A DNA stretch of 19,580 bases from CAZEFK01 sp964511405 (lineage in GTDB: Bacteria > Pseudomonadota > Alphaproteobacteria > Elsterales > Elsteraceae), in the NCBI GenBank assembly GCA_964511405.1, contig CAZEFK010000140.1, positions 1 to 19,580 on the forward strand, given 5' to 3'. Positions 6,317 to 13,271 of the stretch are shown one piece after another. The notes under the pieces are model-generated. The model had not been told where the DNA came from and made no database searches. It was given only the letters and a program-made list of their open reading frames with translations. Both the position numbers and the translations under genes were made by a program. Every line of letters starts with the position of its first letter. Position 1 is the stretch's first letter.

Positions 6317-8131
6317 ATGTATTTCGCCCGCTGGAAGTTCATCACCGTCGCCGTCGTCCTGGCGCTCGGCCTCCTCTATTCGCTGCCGAACCTGTTCGGC
6401 GAGGCGCCGGCGGTGCAGATCGGCGCGGCGCGGCCGTCCGGCCAGATCGATCAGGCGCTGCTGGGGCGGGTCGAAGGCGTGCTCAAGGGCGCCAACCTGG
6501 CGCCCGCCAGCGAGCAGCTCGATGCCGCCAGCCTCAAGGTGACCTTCCCGGACACCGACGCCCAGATCAAGGCGCGCGACCTGGTCGCCAAGCAGCTCGG
6601 GCCGGACTACACGGTCGCCCTCAACTTGTTGTCGAACTCGCCGAAATGGCTGCCCAGCCTGGGTGCCCTGCCCATGTATCTGGGGCTGGACCTGCGCGGC
6701 GGCGTCTATTTCCTGCTCGAGGTCGACATCAAGGGCGCCCTCACCGCCGCGCTCGACCGCACCCTGGTCGACATCCGCACCACGCTGCGCGACCAGAAGC
6801 TGCCGCTGCCGGTCCTGGGCCGCGACGGCGCCACGATCAGCCTCAAGTTCCGCGACGCCGACGCCAGGACCCGGTCGCTGCCGGCGATCCAGAACGCGCT
6901 GCAGGACCTGACCTTCACGCCCGGCGCCGATCCGCTGACCGAAACCGGGACCTTCATCCCCGCCGCCGCCAAGCGCCTCCAGGACGGCGCGGTGCAGCAG
7001 AACATCATCACGCTGCGCAACCGCGTGAACGAGCTGGGCGTCGCCGAGCCCATCGTGCAGCAGCAGGGCCCCGACCGCATCGTGGTCGAGCTGGCCGGCG
7101 TCCAGGATACCGCCCGCGCCAAGGAGATTCTGGGCCGCACCGCGCGCCTGGAGATCCGCATGGTCGACGAGGAGCGCGCCGACCAGGTGCACCCGCTGCC
7201 GGGCGGCCGCATCCAGGCGCCGCCCGGCGACGAGGTCTTCTATGACCGCGAGGGCCGGCCGATCCCGGTGGCGCGCGGCGCCGTCCTGACCGGCGACCGC
7301 ATCACCAACGCCCAGGCCGGCTTCGACCAGAACCACGAGGCGGTGGTCAACATGACCCTGGACGGCTACGGCGCCCGGGTGTTCCAGCAGGTGACCCGCG
7401 AGAATGTCGGCAAGCGCTTGGCCATCCTGCTGCTCGAGCAGGGCCGCGGCGAAATCGTCACCGCGCCGGTCATCCGCAGCGAGATCGACGGCGGCCGCGT
7501 GCAGATCTCCGGCCGCATGACCGTGCGCGACGCCAACGACACCGCCCTCCTGCTGCGCGCCGGCGCCCTGGCCGCACCCATGAGCATCATCGAGGAGCGC
7601 ACCGTCGGCCCCAGCCTGGGCGCCGCCAACATCCAGGCCGGTGTCAACTCGATCCTCTACGGTTTCACCGCGATCACGGTGTTCATGTGCATCTATTACC
7701 GGCTGTTCGGGGTGGTCTCGATCATCGCGCTGGCGGTCAACGTGCTGCTGCTGGTCGGCGTGTTGTCGGTGATGCAGGCGACGCTGACCCTGCCCGGCAT
7801 CGCCGCCATCGCGCTGACCGTGGGCATGGCGATCGACGCCAACGTGCTGATCAACGAACGCATCCGCGAGGAGCTCAGGGCCGGACGCATCGGCGCCAAC
7901 GCTATCCATGTCGGCTATGAGCGCGCCTTCGGCACCATCTTCGATTCCAACGTCACCCAGCTGATCGCCGGCATCGCGCTGTTCGCCTTCGGCTCCGGCC
8001 CGATCCGCGGCTTCGCCGTGGTGCTGTGCCTGGGCATCGTGACCTCGATCTTCTCGGCGGTGATGGTCAGCCGGGCGATGGTCAGTCTCATCTATGGACG
8101 CCGGCCGCGCATGGCCGCGATCTCGATCTGA
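6317..8131 (+). CDS. secD: SecD, protein translocase accessory subunit
   Basis: Inner-membrane RND-type protein that with SecF uses the proton-motive force to pull preproteins released by SecYEG on the periplasmic side. The 604-aa product has TM1 at about residues 7-25, the hallmark block YLGLDLRGGVYFLLEVD near 120-136, a large periplasmic domain, and five TM helices from about residue 445, including the signature VGMAIDANVLINERIREEL near 500-518. AAGGA ends 4 nt upstream of the ATG, a short spacing. secF follows after 11 bp. The usual leader gene yajC is not upstream; it is at 17995-18330 on the other strand. Length is in the upper range for proteobacterial SecD. Confidence 0.97.
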   Translation: MYFARWKFITVAVVLALGLLYSLPNLFGEAPAVQIGAARPSGQIDQALLGRVEGVLKGANLAPASEQLDAASLKVTFPDTDAQIKARDLVAKQLGPDYTVALNLLSNSPKWLPSLGALPMYLGLDLRGGVYFLLEVDIKGALTAALDRTLVDIRTTLRDQKLPLPVLGRDGATISLKFRDADARTRSLPAIQNALQDLTFTPGADPLTETGTFIPAAAKRLQDGAVQQNIITLRNRVNELGVAEPIVQQQGPDRIVVELAGVQDTARAKEILGRTARLEIRMVDEERADQVHPLPGGRIQAPPGDEVFYDREGRPIPVARGAVLTGDRITNAQAGFDQNHEAVVNMTLDGYGARVFQQVTRENVGKRLAILLLEQGRGEIVTAPVIRSEIDGGRVQISGRMTVRDANDTALLLRAGALAAPMSIIEERTVGPSLGAANIQAGVNSILYGFTAITVFMCIYYRLFGVVSIIALAVNVLLLVGVLSVMQATLTLPGIAAIALTVGMAIDANVLINERIREELRAGRIGANAIHVGYERAFGTIFDSNVTQLIAGIALFAFGSGPIRGFAVVLCLGIVTSIFSAVMVSRAMVSLIYGRRPRMAAISI

Positions 8132-8142
8132 AAGCGCCGGCC

Positions 8143-9054
8143 ATGTTCGACCTGTTCCCGATCAAGCACGACATCCCCTTCATGTCCTATGCGCGGACGA
8201 CCACGATCATCTCGCTGGTCACGTTCGTGCTGGCCGTGTTCTTCCTGGTCGTGCGCGGCCTCAATTTCGGCGTCGAGTTCACCGGCGGCACGGTGGTCGA
8301 GGTGGCCTATGCCGCGGCCCCGGACTTCCAGACCATCCGCGACACCCTGGGCAAGGCCGGCATCACCGACGCCGAGCCCCAGACCTTCGGCACCGCCGGC
8401 GACATCCTGATCCGCCTGCGCCCGGACCCGGCGCTGTCGACCGCCCAGCTCAGCGAGAAGGTGCTGGCGGCGCTGCGCGGCGCCGACCCCGGCGTGCAGC
8501 TGCGCAGCGTGCAGTTCATCGGCCCGCAGGTCGGCCAGGAGCTGGTACATGGCGGCCTGATCGCCCTCGCCTTCGTCTGCGTCAGCATCATCCTGTACCT
8601 GGCGTTCCGCTTCGAATGGCGGTTCGGCGTGGCCGCGATCATCGCGAACATGCACGACGTGGTGATCATCCTGGGCTTCTTCGCCTTCTTCCAATGGGAG
8701 TTCAGCCTGCCGGTGCTGGCCGCCGTGCTGTCGGTGCTGGGCTATTCGGTCAACGAATCGGTGGTGGTGTTCGACCGGGTGCGCGAGAACTTCCGGCGCA
8801 CCAAGCAGGCCAGCGTCGCCGAGGTCATCAACAACGCCATCACCCGCACCATGTCGCGCACGATCATCACCCACGGCTGCACGCAGCTGATGGTGACCTC
8901 GATCCTGTTCTTCGGCGGCGAGGTGCTGCACAACTTCGCCCTCGCGCTCACCATCGGCATCCTGTTCGGGATCTATTCGTCGGTGCTGGTGGCAAGCCCG
9001 ATCGCCATGTGGCTCGGCATCAGCCGGCAGAATTTTTCGAAGGCGGTGGCGTAG
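8143..9054 (+). CDS. secF: SecF, protein translocase accessory subunit
   Basis: Partner of SecD in the inner membrane. The 303-aa product has TM1 at about residues 20-38, the SecF block LNFGVEFTGGTVVEV directly after it, a periplasmic domain, and five C-terminal TM helices starting near residue 140. The conserved segment SVLGYSVNESVVVFDRVRENFRR is followed by the NAITRTMSRTIITHGCTQLMV motif. It is 11 bp behind secD and surely co-transcribed. No terminator is visible after it; the MNT nucleotidyltransferase gene begins 54 bp downstream on the same strand, so read-through is possible. Confidence 0.97.
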   Translation: MFDLFPIKHDIPFMSYARTTTIISLVTFVLAVFFLVVRGLNFGVEFTGGTVVEVAYAAAPDFQTIRDTLGKAGITDAEPQTFGTAGDILIRLRPDPALSTAQLSEKVLAALRGADPGVQLRSVQFIGPQVGQELVHGGLIALAFVCVSIILYLAFRFEWRFGVAAIIANMHDVVIILGFFAFFQWEFSLPVLAAVLSVLGYSVNESVVVFDRVRENFRRTKQASVAEVINNAITRTMSRTIITHGCTQLMVTSILFFGGEVLHNFALALTIGILFGIYSSVLVASPIAMWLGISRQNFSKAVA

Positions 9055-9085
9055 AGGCCGGGGTTCGGGCTGCTATGATTGCCGC

Positions 9086-9133
9086 GGTAACGGATGTGGC
9101 GGCAGCCCATGGCCACGATCACCTTGTCCGAGC
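9086..9133 (+). repeat. Direct repeat, copy 1 (5' border of MNT/HEPN module)
   Basis: A 48-bp segment matching 9948-9995 at 45 of 48 positions (mismatches at 7, 17 and 46). It covers the leader and the first eight codons of the MNT gene (MATITLSE). Similarity stops abruptly on both sides. Confidence 0.85.
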
Positions 9134-9438
9134 GCAAACGGGCGGCCGCCGCCGCGAAGGCGCGCGCGGCTGACCTGCTGCGGGAGCGGTTGCGCGCCTA
9201 CGCCCGCGACCGCAACGGCCGCTTCGTCCTGTTCGGATCCGCCGCAAGGCGCTGCGTTCGGCACGACAGCGACATCGACCTGCTGCTCGACTTCCAGGAA
9301 GCCGACCAGCCCGACGCCTGGCGGTTCGTCGAGGCCCAATGCCGGGAGTTGGGCCTCCGGCCCGACCTCATGCCGCTCGCCTGGTGCGAGCCTGATTTCC
9401 TGGACCATGTGCTGCCCGACGCCGAGATCATCTCATGA
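9109..9438 (+). CDS. MNT-type nucleotidyltransferase, antitoxin of MNT/HEPN module
   Basis: A 109-aa minimal nucleotidyltransferase of the polymerase-beta superfamily. In characterised MntA-HepT pairs this protein AMPylates and so silences the HEPN toxin (family knowledge). The core motif is FVLFGSAARRCVRHDSDIDLLLDF, with GSAAR at residues 43-47 and the metal-binding SDID at 54-57; a further acidic residue is present in GLRPDLMPL. The ATG at 9109 is preferred; an in-frame ATG at 9094 would add MWRQP. Neither has a good Shine-Dalgarno sequence. The stop overlaps the HEPN gene start by ATGA, supporting a two-gene operon. The usual order in many loci is toxin first; here the antitoxin leads. Confidence 0.85.
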   Translation: MATITLSERKRAAAAAKARAADLLRERLRAYARDRNGRFVLFGSAARRCVRHDSDIDLLLDFQEADQPDAWRFVEAQCRELGLRPDLMPLAWCEPDFLDHVLPDAEIIS

Positions 9439-9935
9439 GCGATGCTCGGTGGTTCGAGGTCGAGGCCGATGCCGCCGATGCGGCAGCTCACTTCGCCATG
9501 GCCAAAGAGCTGTTCGACCTCGGCGGCTTCGATCGCCCGGGACGGGACGGCTATGTGGCACGAATGGCCTTCATGCATGCGATGCAAGCCGGCCACACAT
9601 CGCTGGAGCGGGCCTTGGTGCGGGTCTTGGACATGCTGGGCGAAGACCGCCCAACGGGCGACAGTTGGCATGAGGACCTGATCCGGCGCGTATCCTCGGC
9701 AACCTTAGGCAGGACGCCGATCCTGACGGGCGACATCGTAGAAGCCGCGGACGAAACGCGGCGGTTCCGCCATGTCGCCATGCGCAGCTACAATCGCTTC
9801 TCGCCGACCAAGGCACGCCCCGCAGCCGAGTCCGCGGCCGTCCTGGCCGGACGCATCGGCGCGGAGTTCAAGCGATTCCGAGACGCGATCGACCCTCCGA
9901 CCGCATCAGTACCAGGCCCGGGGGACGCCACATAG
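9435..9935 (+). CDS. HEPN-domain protein, toxin partner of MNT
   Basis: A 166-aa mainly helical protein overlapping the MNT gene by ATGA. HEPN toxins of the HepT kind are RNases with an R-x4-6-H motif. Here the matching segment is TRRFRHVAMRSYN (Arg109 to Asn120). Relatives in memory read RFRH-x3-HxY, so the usual catalytic His appears to be Arg117, leaving His113 as the only His. The protein may be inactive, or use another arrangement. Helical blocks at residues 13-28 and 40-70 fit the HEPN bundle. The C-terminal tail DPPTASVPGPGDAT is repeated in degenerate form at 10776-10806. Assignment to HEPN rests on context plus the motif, so is moderately sure. Confidence 0.75.
   Translation: MSDARWFEVEADAADAAAHFAMAKELFDLGGFDRPGRDGYVARMAFMHAMQAGHTSLERALVRVLDMLGEDRPTGDSWHEDLIRRVSSATLGRTPILTGDIVEAADETRRFRHVAMRSYNRFSPTKARPAAESAAVLAGRIGAEFKRFRDAIDPPTASVPGPGDAT
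9882..9919 (+). repeat. 3' border repeat, copy 1 (inside the HEPN gene end)
   Basis: About 38 bp at the end of the HEPN gene match 10767-10802 with two single-base gaps and four mismatches, including an exact 10-bp GACGCGATCG. In this copy it encodes DAIDPPTASVPGP. Confidence 0.65.
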
Positions 9936-9947
9936 GACGGGCAGGAA

Positions 9948-9995
9948 GGTAACCGATGTGGCGACAGCCCATGGCCACGATCACCTTGTCCGGGC
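9948..9995 (+). repeat. Direct repeat, copy 2 (between HEPN gene and mazF)
   Basis: Second copy of the 48-bp sequence at 9086-9133, 45 of 48 identical. It begins 13 bp after the HEPN stop and ends 7 bp from the mazF stop codon. Read in the MNT frame from its ATG (9971-9973) it gives MATITLSG and then a short unrelated tail, so it is a stub of a second MNT gene start. Confidence 0.85.
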
Positions 9996-10002
9996 AACAC
10001 TC

Positions 10003-10341
10003 CTATGGACGGCCGAGCAGCGCATAGATTTTTCGCTTAACCTCGGACAGCACCGCCGCCGAGACCTTCTCTTTGAATTCCGCCTGCCGCTGGGTCCAGT
10101 CGAGACTCTTCACCTGGTCGGCAAGCACGACGGGCGGCTTGTCCACGGCGACCGGCACCTCGAACGGATAGCCCTTGGCCTGGCTCGTCATCGGACAACA
10201 GACCATCAGTCCAGTTTTGCCATTGTAGGATGCCGGACTGATCACCAGGGCCGGGCGATGCTCGCGCTGCTCGCGGCCGAGCGGGGGATCGAAGTGCAGC
10301 CACACCACGTCGCCGACGTCGGGCACGTATCTGCCCGCCAT
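10003..10341 (-). CDS. mazF: MazF-family mRNA endonuclease toxin
   Basis: Toxin of a type II toxin-antitoxin pair; MazF enzymes cut RNA at short specific sequences. The 112-aa product has the PemK/MazF fold signature: PDVGDVVWLHFDPPLGREQREHRPALVISPASYN (residues ~7-40, with the conserved RPALV), then GLMVCCPMTSQAKGYPFEVPV and VVLADQVKSLDWTQR, ending in a helical tail. The start at 10341 is taken because it matches family N-termini and lies 1 bp after the mazE stop (TGA-C-ATG), implying coupling; an open frame extends upstream to 10503 antisense-free but inside mazE. Complete and apparently functional. Confidence 0.93.
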   Translation of the reverse strand: MAGRYVPDVGDVVWLHFDPPLGREQREHRPALVISPASYNGKTGLMVCCPMTSQAKGYPFEVPVAVDKPPVVLADQVKSLDWTQRQAEFKEKVSAAVLSEVKRKIYALLGRP

Positions 10342-10342
10342 G

Positions 10343-10585
10343 TCACAGCGATTCCTTGCCCACGGGTCCGCCGAAATCGATCGAGGCGTGCAGATTTTCC
10401 GGAGTGATCCGGTCGAGAAGCTGGTCGAGGTCATAGTCAGCCGCGGGCACCAGCTCGATGACGATCTTGCCTCCCTCGGCCCGGACATCGACGGTGTCGT
10501 CAACGCGGAAGTCCGCGGCCTCCATGACGGCGGCCGGAATTCGGACGGCTGGGCTATTTCCCCATTTCTTCACGTTCACGCGCAT
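10343..10585 (-). CDS. mazE: MazE-family antitoxin (AbrB-like)
   Basis: Antitoxin and likely autorepressor of the mazEF pair. The 80-aa product MRVNVKKWGNSPAVRIPAAVMEAADFRVDDTVDVRAEGGKIVIELVP is a SpoVT/AbrB swapped-hairpin DNA-binding domain (residues 1-47), followed by an acidic tail (DYDLDQLLDRITPENLHASIDF) that would wrap MazF. GGAGG stands 5 nt before the ATG at 10585 and decides against the in-frame ATG at 10621. It is first in the operon, as usual for antitoxins. Candidate promoter and operator lie at 10681-10726. Confidence 0.93.
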   Translation of the reverse strand: MRVNVKKWGNSPAVRIPAAVMEAADFRVDDTVDVRAEGGKIVIELVPAADYDLDQLLDRITPENLHASIDFGGPVGKESL

Positions 10586-10680
10586 CGAATCCTCCGGCAA
10601 CCCATGCTGCGATATAGGCAAAGCGGGCGGCCAGCGCCCCCTCTACCGTACCGGGGAAGGGCGCATTGGGACGGCCTTTC

Positions 10681-10726
10681 GTATCCTCATTGAAGATACA
10701 ATATCCCATTGCGATTGACGTAGCAA
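10681..10726 (-). promoter_or_regulatory. Candidate mazEF promoter and operator
   Basis: On the minus strand TTGCTA (10721-10726) and TATTGT (10698-10703) are 17 bp apart. Overlapping the -10 are the near-palindrome GATAC-A-ATATC (10695-10705) and an inverted GTATC/GATAC pair (10681-10685 and 10695-10699). GATA/TATC alternating palindromes are a known feature of mazEF autoregulation in E. coli. The implied leader is about 105 nt, long for this gene class, so the placement is tentative. Confidence 0.35.
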
Positions 10727-10728
10727 CA

Positions 10729-10806
10729 ATGATGATACGCGACGAGGCTATTCGCGCGCTCGGTGGGACGCGATCGCCCCCGACCGGATCAGCACCCGGT
10801 CCGTAG
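10729..10806 (+). pseudogene. Remnant of an MNT/HEPN module (25 codons)
   Basis: A short frame reading MMIRDEAIRAL followed by GGTRSPPTGSAPGP and a TAG stop. The end PPTGSAPGP matches the HEPN protein tail PPTASVPGP, and the DNA at 10767-10802 aligns with 9882-9919. The start MIRDEAIRAL resembles the N-termini of many MNT nucleotidyltransferases (from memory). The frame could thus be a deletion joint between an MNT start and a HEPN end, or only the HEPN tail preceded by chance coding. Its stop is directly before the convergent GGT-family gene stop. It is unlikely to make a working protein. Confidence 0.45.
10767..10802 (+). repeat. 3' border repeat, copy 2
   Basis: Degenerate copy of the end of the HEPN gene (9882-9919). 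With copy 2 of the 5' border at 9948-9995 it brackets mazEF. The distance from the MNT-like ATG (9971) to the TAG at 10806 is about 836 bp; the intact MNT/HEPN pair spans 827 bp (9109-9935). Confidence 0.6.
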
Positions 10807-12414
10807 CTACTCCACCCCCAGCGCCATGCCGTCGCGCTGGGGGTCGGCGCCGCCGGTCAGGCGGCCGTCGTCGATCCGGATGCCGTGCAGGGCGGCGAAG
10901 GCGTAGCTCATGGGCGAGCGGCGGACGTCGTAGCCCATGGTTTCAAGCGCGTCGGTCACGTAGCGCGGGACCCGGTTCGACACGTCGATGGCGTCGCTGA
11001 CCGCGACGATCCGCGGCGCGGACACCGCTTCCAGCATCGACATGCCGAAGTCGATGACGTTCATGATGCCCTGGGCCAGCGCCGGCGCGATGTAGCTGCC
11101 GCCGGGCGCGCCGATCACGATGAACGGCCGGTCGCGCTTGAACACGATGGTCGGCGCGGCCGAGCTCGGCCGCCGCTTGCCCGGCGCCACCGACCCCGCC
11201 TGCCCCGGCCGCGGGTCGAACCGGCTCATGCAGCCATTGTACATGAAACCCAGCCCGTCGGTGATGACGCCCGATGGGCTGGCCAGGGTGTGGGTCAGCG
11301 ACACCGCATTGCCGGCGCCGTCGACCACCGATACATGCGTGGTATCGCGCGGCCCGTCGTCGCCCAAGCGGCGCACCCGCGCCCGCGCGCCGGATCGAAT
11401 CTGGTCGGCCAGGGCGCGGGTATGGGCGGCCGAGGTGAGTTGCTCGACCGGCACCGGCACGAAGTCTGGGTCGGCCATGTGGCGCTCCTTGTCCAAGGTC
11501 ATGCGCTTCATGGCCTCGGCCAGCACTCTCAGGTGCTCGACGCTGCCATGGCCCAGGGCCGCGACGTCGAAATGCTCCAGGATGTGCAGCAGCTCGATCA
11601 TGGCGAAACCGCTGGCCGGCGGCGGGTTCGATGCGATGCGGTGGCCACGGTACGAGCCCCAGATCGGCTCGGTCACCCGCACCTGGTAGTCGCGCAAGTC
11701 GTCCAGCCCGATCAGCCCGCCATGGGCCGCAAAATCGGCGGCGATCGCCTGGGCGATGTCGCCCCGGTAGAAGCAGTCGGGGCCGTCGGCGGCCAGCCGC
11801 TCCAGGGTGCGCGCCAAATCGGGATTGTCGATGTGGTCGCCCGGGCGCTTGACGCTGCCGTCGGCATGGAAATAGACGCGCCGGCCGGTGGCGCTGAAGC
11901 GCAGCTTCTCGCGCGTCCCGACCTGGCCGTCGGCTTCCTGGTCGAGCGTCCAGTACCAGTGGACGTGCGGACGCACCATGAAGCCGCGCCGGGCTTGGTC
12001 GACGGCGGGCGCCAGGGCGTCGCGCCAGTCGAAGCTGCCCCAGCGCGCCAGCGCCTCGGCATAGCCCGCGACGCTGCCGGGCGTGCCGACCGCCAGGTAG
12101 CCGATCTCGCTGGCATGGTCCGAGAGCAGGAAGGCGAAGCCGTCACGCGATTGGCCGGTGACCCGGTCGGCCCACATCTCGGGCCGGGCCGCCAGGGGCG
12201 CCCGGGCGAAGAACTCCAGAACCTGGTGCACGCCGCGGCCGGGCATGTAGACCTGCATCGACCCGAAGCCGCCGATCCCGGACATCTGCGGGTCGACCAC
12301 GCCCTGCACCAGGGCCGCGGCGACCGCCGCGTCGACCGCGTTGCCGCCGCGCTTGAGCACCAACGCCCCGGCCTCGACCGCCTCCGGCTGGGGCGCCACG
12401 ATCATGCCCGCCAT
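10807..12414 (-). CDS. Gamma-glutamyltransferase-family Ntn-hydrolase
   Basis: A 535-aa proenzyme of the GGT family, which self-cleaves before a Thr and hydrolyses or transfers gamma-glutamyl or related amide groups. N-terminal PQPEAVEAGALVLKRGGNAVDAAVAAAL and GIGGFGSMQVY (residues 8-56) are family hallmarks. The processing site is GPRDTTHVSVVD, placing the nucleophile at Thr358, with SSAAPTIVF (417-425) and GAPGGSYI (435-442) as substrate-site blocks. There is no signal peptide, unlike periplasmic GGT of enterobacteria, so it is probably cytoplasmic; relatives include oxamate amidohydrolase and acylases. It begins 3 bp after the hydrolase stop in an operon with a solute-binding protein, suggesting catabolism of an imported peptide or amide. 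Exact substrate unknown. Confidence 0.9.
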   Translation of the reverse strand: MAGMIVAPQPEAVEAGALVLKRGGNAVDAAVAAALVQGVVDPQMSGIGGFGSMQVYMPGRGVHQVLEFFARAPLAARPEMWADRVTGQSRDGFAFLLSDHASEIGYLAVGTPGSVAGYAEALARWGSFDWRDALAPAVDQARRGFMVRPHVHWYWTLDQEADGQVGTREKLRFSATGRRVYFHADGSVKRPGDHIDNPDLARTLERLAADGPDCFYRGDIAQAIAADFAAHGGLIGLDDLRDYQVRVTEPIWGSYRGHRIASNPPPASGFAMIELLHILEHFDVAALGHGSVEHLRVLAEAMKRMTLDKERHMADPDFVPVPVEQLTSAAHTRALADQIRSGARARVRRLGDDGPRDTTHVSVVDGAGNAVSLTHTLASPSGVITDGLGFMYNGCMSRFDPRPGQAGSVAPGKRRPSSAAPTIVFKRDRPFIVIGAPGGSYIAPALAQGIMNVIDFGMSMLEAVSAPRIVAVSDAIDVSNRVPRYVTDALETMGYDVRRSPMSYAFAALHGIRIDDGRLTGGADPQRDGMALGVE

Positions 12415-12417
12415 GGC

Positions 12418-13260
12418 TCAGGCCCCCCGCCGCTGCGCCAGCATGTCGGCGAAGAACGTCTTGACCCGGCCCAGGCAGCGCATCCGATCATGGGACACCC
12501 CCGGCACCAAGTCGAAACGCACGGTCACGCCCGCCGCCTCGAACGAGCGCTGCAGGGCGCGCAGCCGCTCCGGCCGGGTGCGGCCGGCATCGTTGGCGCC
12601 GGGCATCCAATGCTGGCTGCCCTCGCGGTGGGTGATTTCCCAGGTTTCGAGATCGGCATCGCCGACCACCATATGCACCGGCACCCGCGCCAGCGCCGCG
12701 CGGTCCAGCGTGATCCCGAACCGCTGCTGCAGGTCCCGGATGCCGACCCACCAGTCGCGCTCGGGGTCCAGCAGCGTCACCGAGCCGGGCGCGCCGATCG
12801 AGGCCGCCCACAGCCGGCCCGGATGCAGGATCAGGAAGCGATGGGTGAAGTGGCCGCCGCCGGAATAGCCGAACAGGGCGAAGCGGTCCCAGGCCATCCG
12901 GTAGCGCTCGGCGACCTCCTCGACGATGCCCAGCAGCACCCGGTCGTACCGGATCTCGCCCTCTTCCAGGTACTTGTAGCCGTTGCGGGCGCCGTCGCCG
13001 CGCACGCCGATCGGGAACAGCGGGCACAGGATGGCGGCGTTGTTCCAGCGGCCGAACTCGGCGAAGCCGTCGCGGAAGTCCAGGAACGAGGTGCGGCTGG
13101 AGCCGTGGATGGCGACGATCAGGGCGGGATCGGGCCCGCCCTTGCCGATCTCGGGCGGCACATACAGGCAATAGCTGAAGCGCGGGTCGCAGCGCGCGGC
13201 ATAGATCGCGGTATGGCCGAGGTCGTAGGTGGCGGCGAGGCGCTTGATTTGGTCGTCCAT
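12418..13260 (-). CDS. Alpha/beta-hydrolase, esterase/peptidase-like
   Basis: A 280-aa protein starting MDDQIKRLAATYDLGHTAIYAARCDPRFSYCLYVPPEIG. It has an oxyanion-loop motif LIVAIHGSSRT, the nucleophile elbow FGYSGGGHF (GYSGG), a probable acid in VVGDADLETW and a catalytic His in LVPGVSHDRM near the C-terminus, so the Ser-Asp-His triad appears complete. No signal peptide: cytoplasmic. The start at 13260 has GAGGAAG 8 nt upstream, overlapping the stop of the solute-binding protein gene; longer versions starting inside that gene lack support. Middle gene of the three-gene operon; it may process the ligand carried by the binding protein. Substrate unknown. Confidence 0.85.
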   Translation of the reverse strand: MDDQIKRLAATYDLGHTAIYAARCDPRFSYCLYVPPEIGKGGPDPALIVAIHGSSRTSFLDFRDGFAEFGRWNNAAILCPLFPIGVRGDGARNGYKYLEEGEIRYDRVLLGIVEEVAERYRMAWDRFALFGYSGGGHFTHRFLILHPGRLWAASIGAPGSVTLLDPERDWWVGIRDLQQRFGITLDRAALARVPVHMVVGDADLETWEITHREGSQHWMPGANDAGRTRPERLRALQRSFEAAGVTVRFDLVPGVSHDRMRCLGRVKTFFADMLAQRRGA

Positions 13261-13271
13261 GAGAATCTTCC

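Noticed and set aside
6257..7909. Open frame of 550 codons on the minus strand opposite secD
   Set aside because: Asp/Gly/Ala/Gln-rich mirror frame of a strongly conserved gene; no domain, and no start signal.
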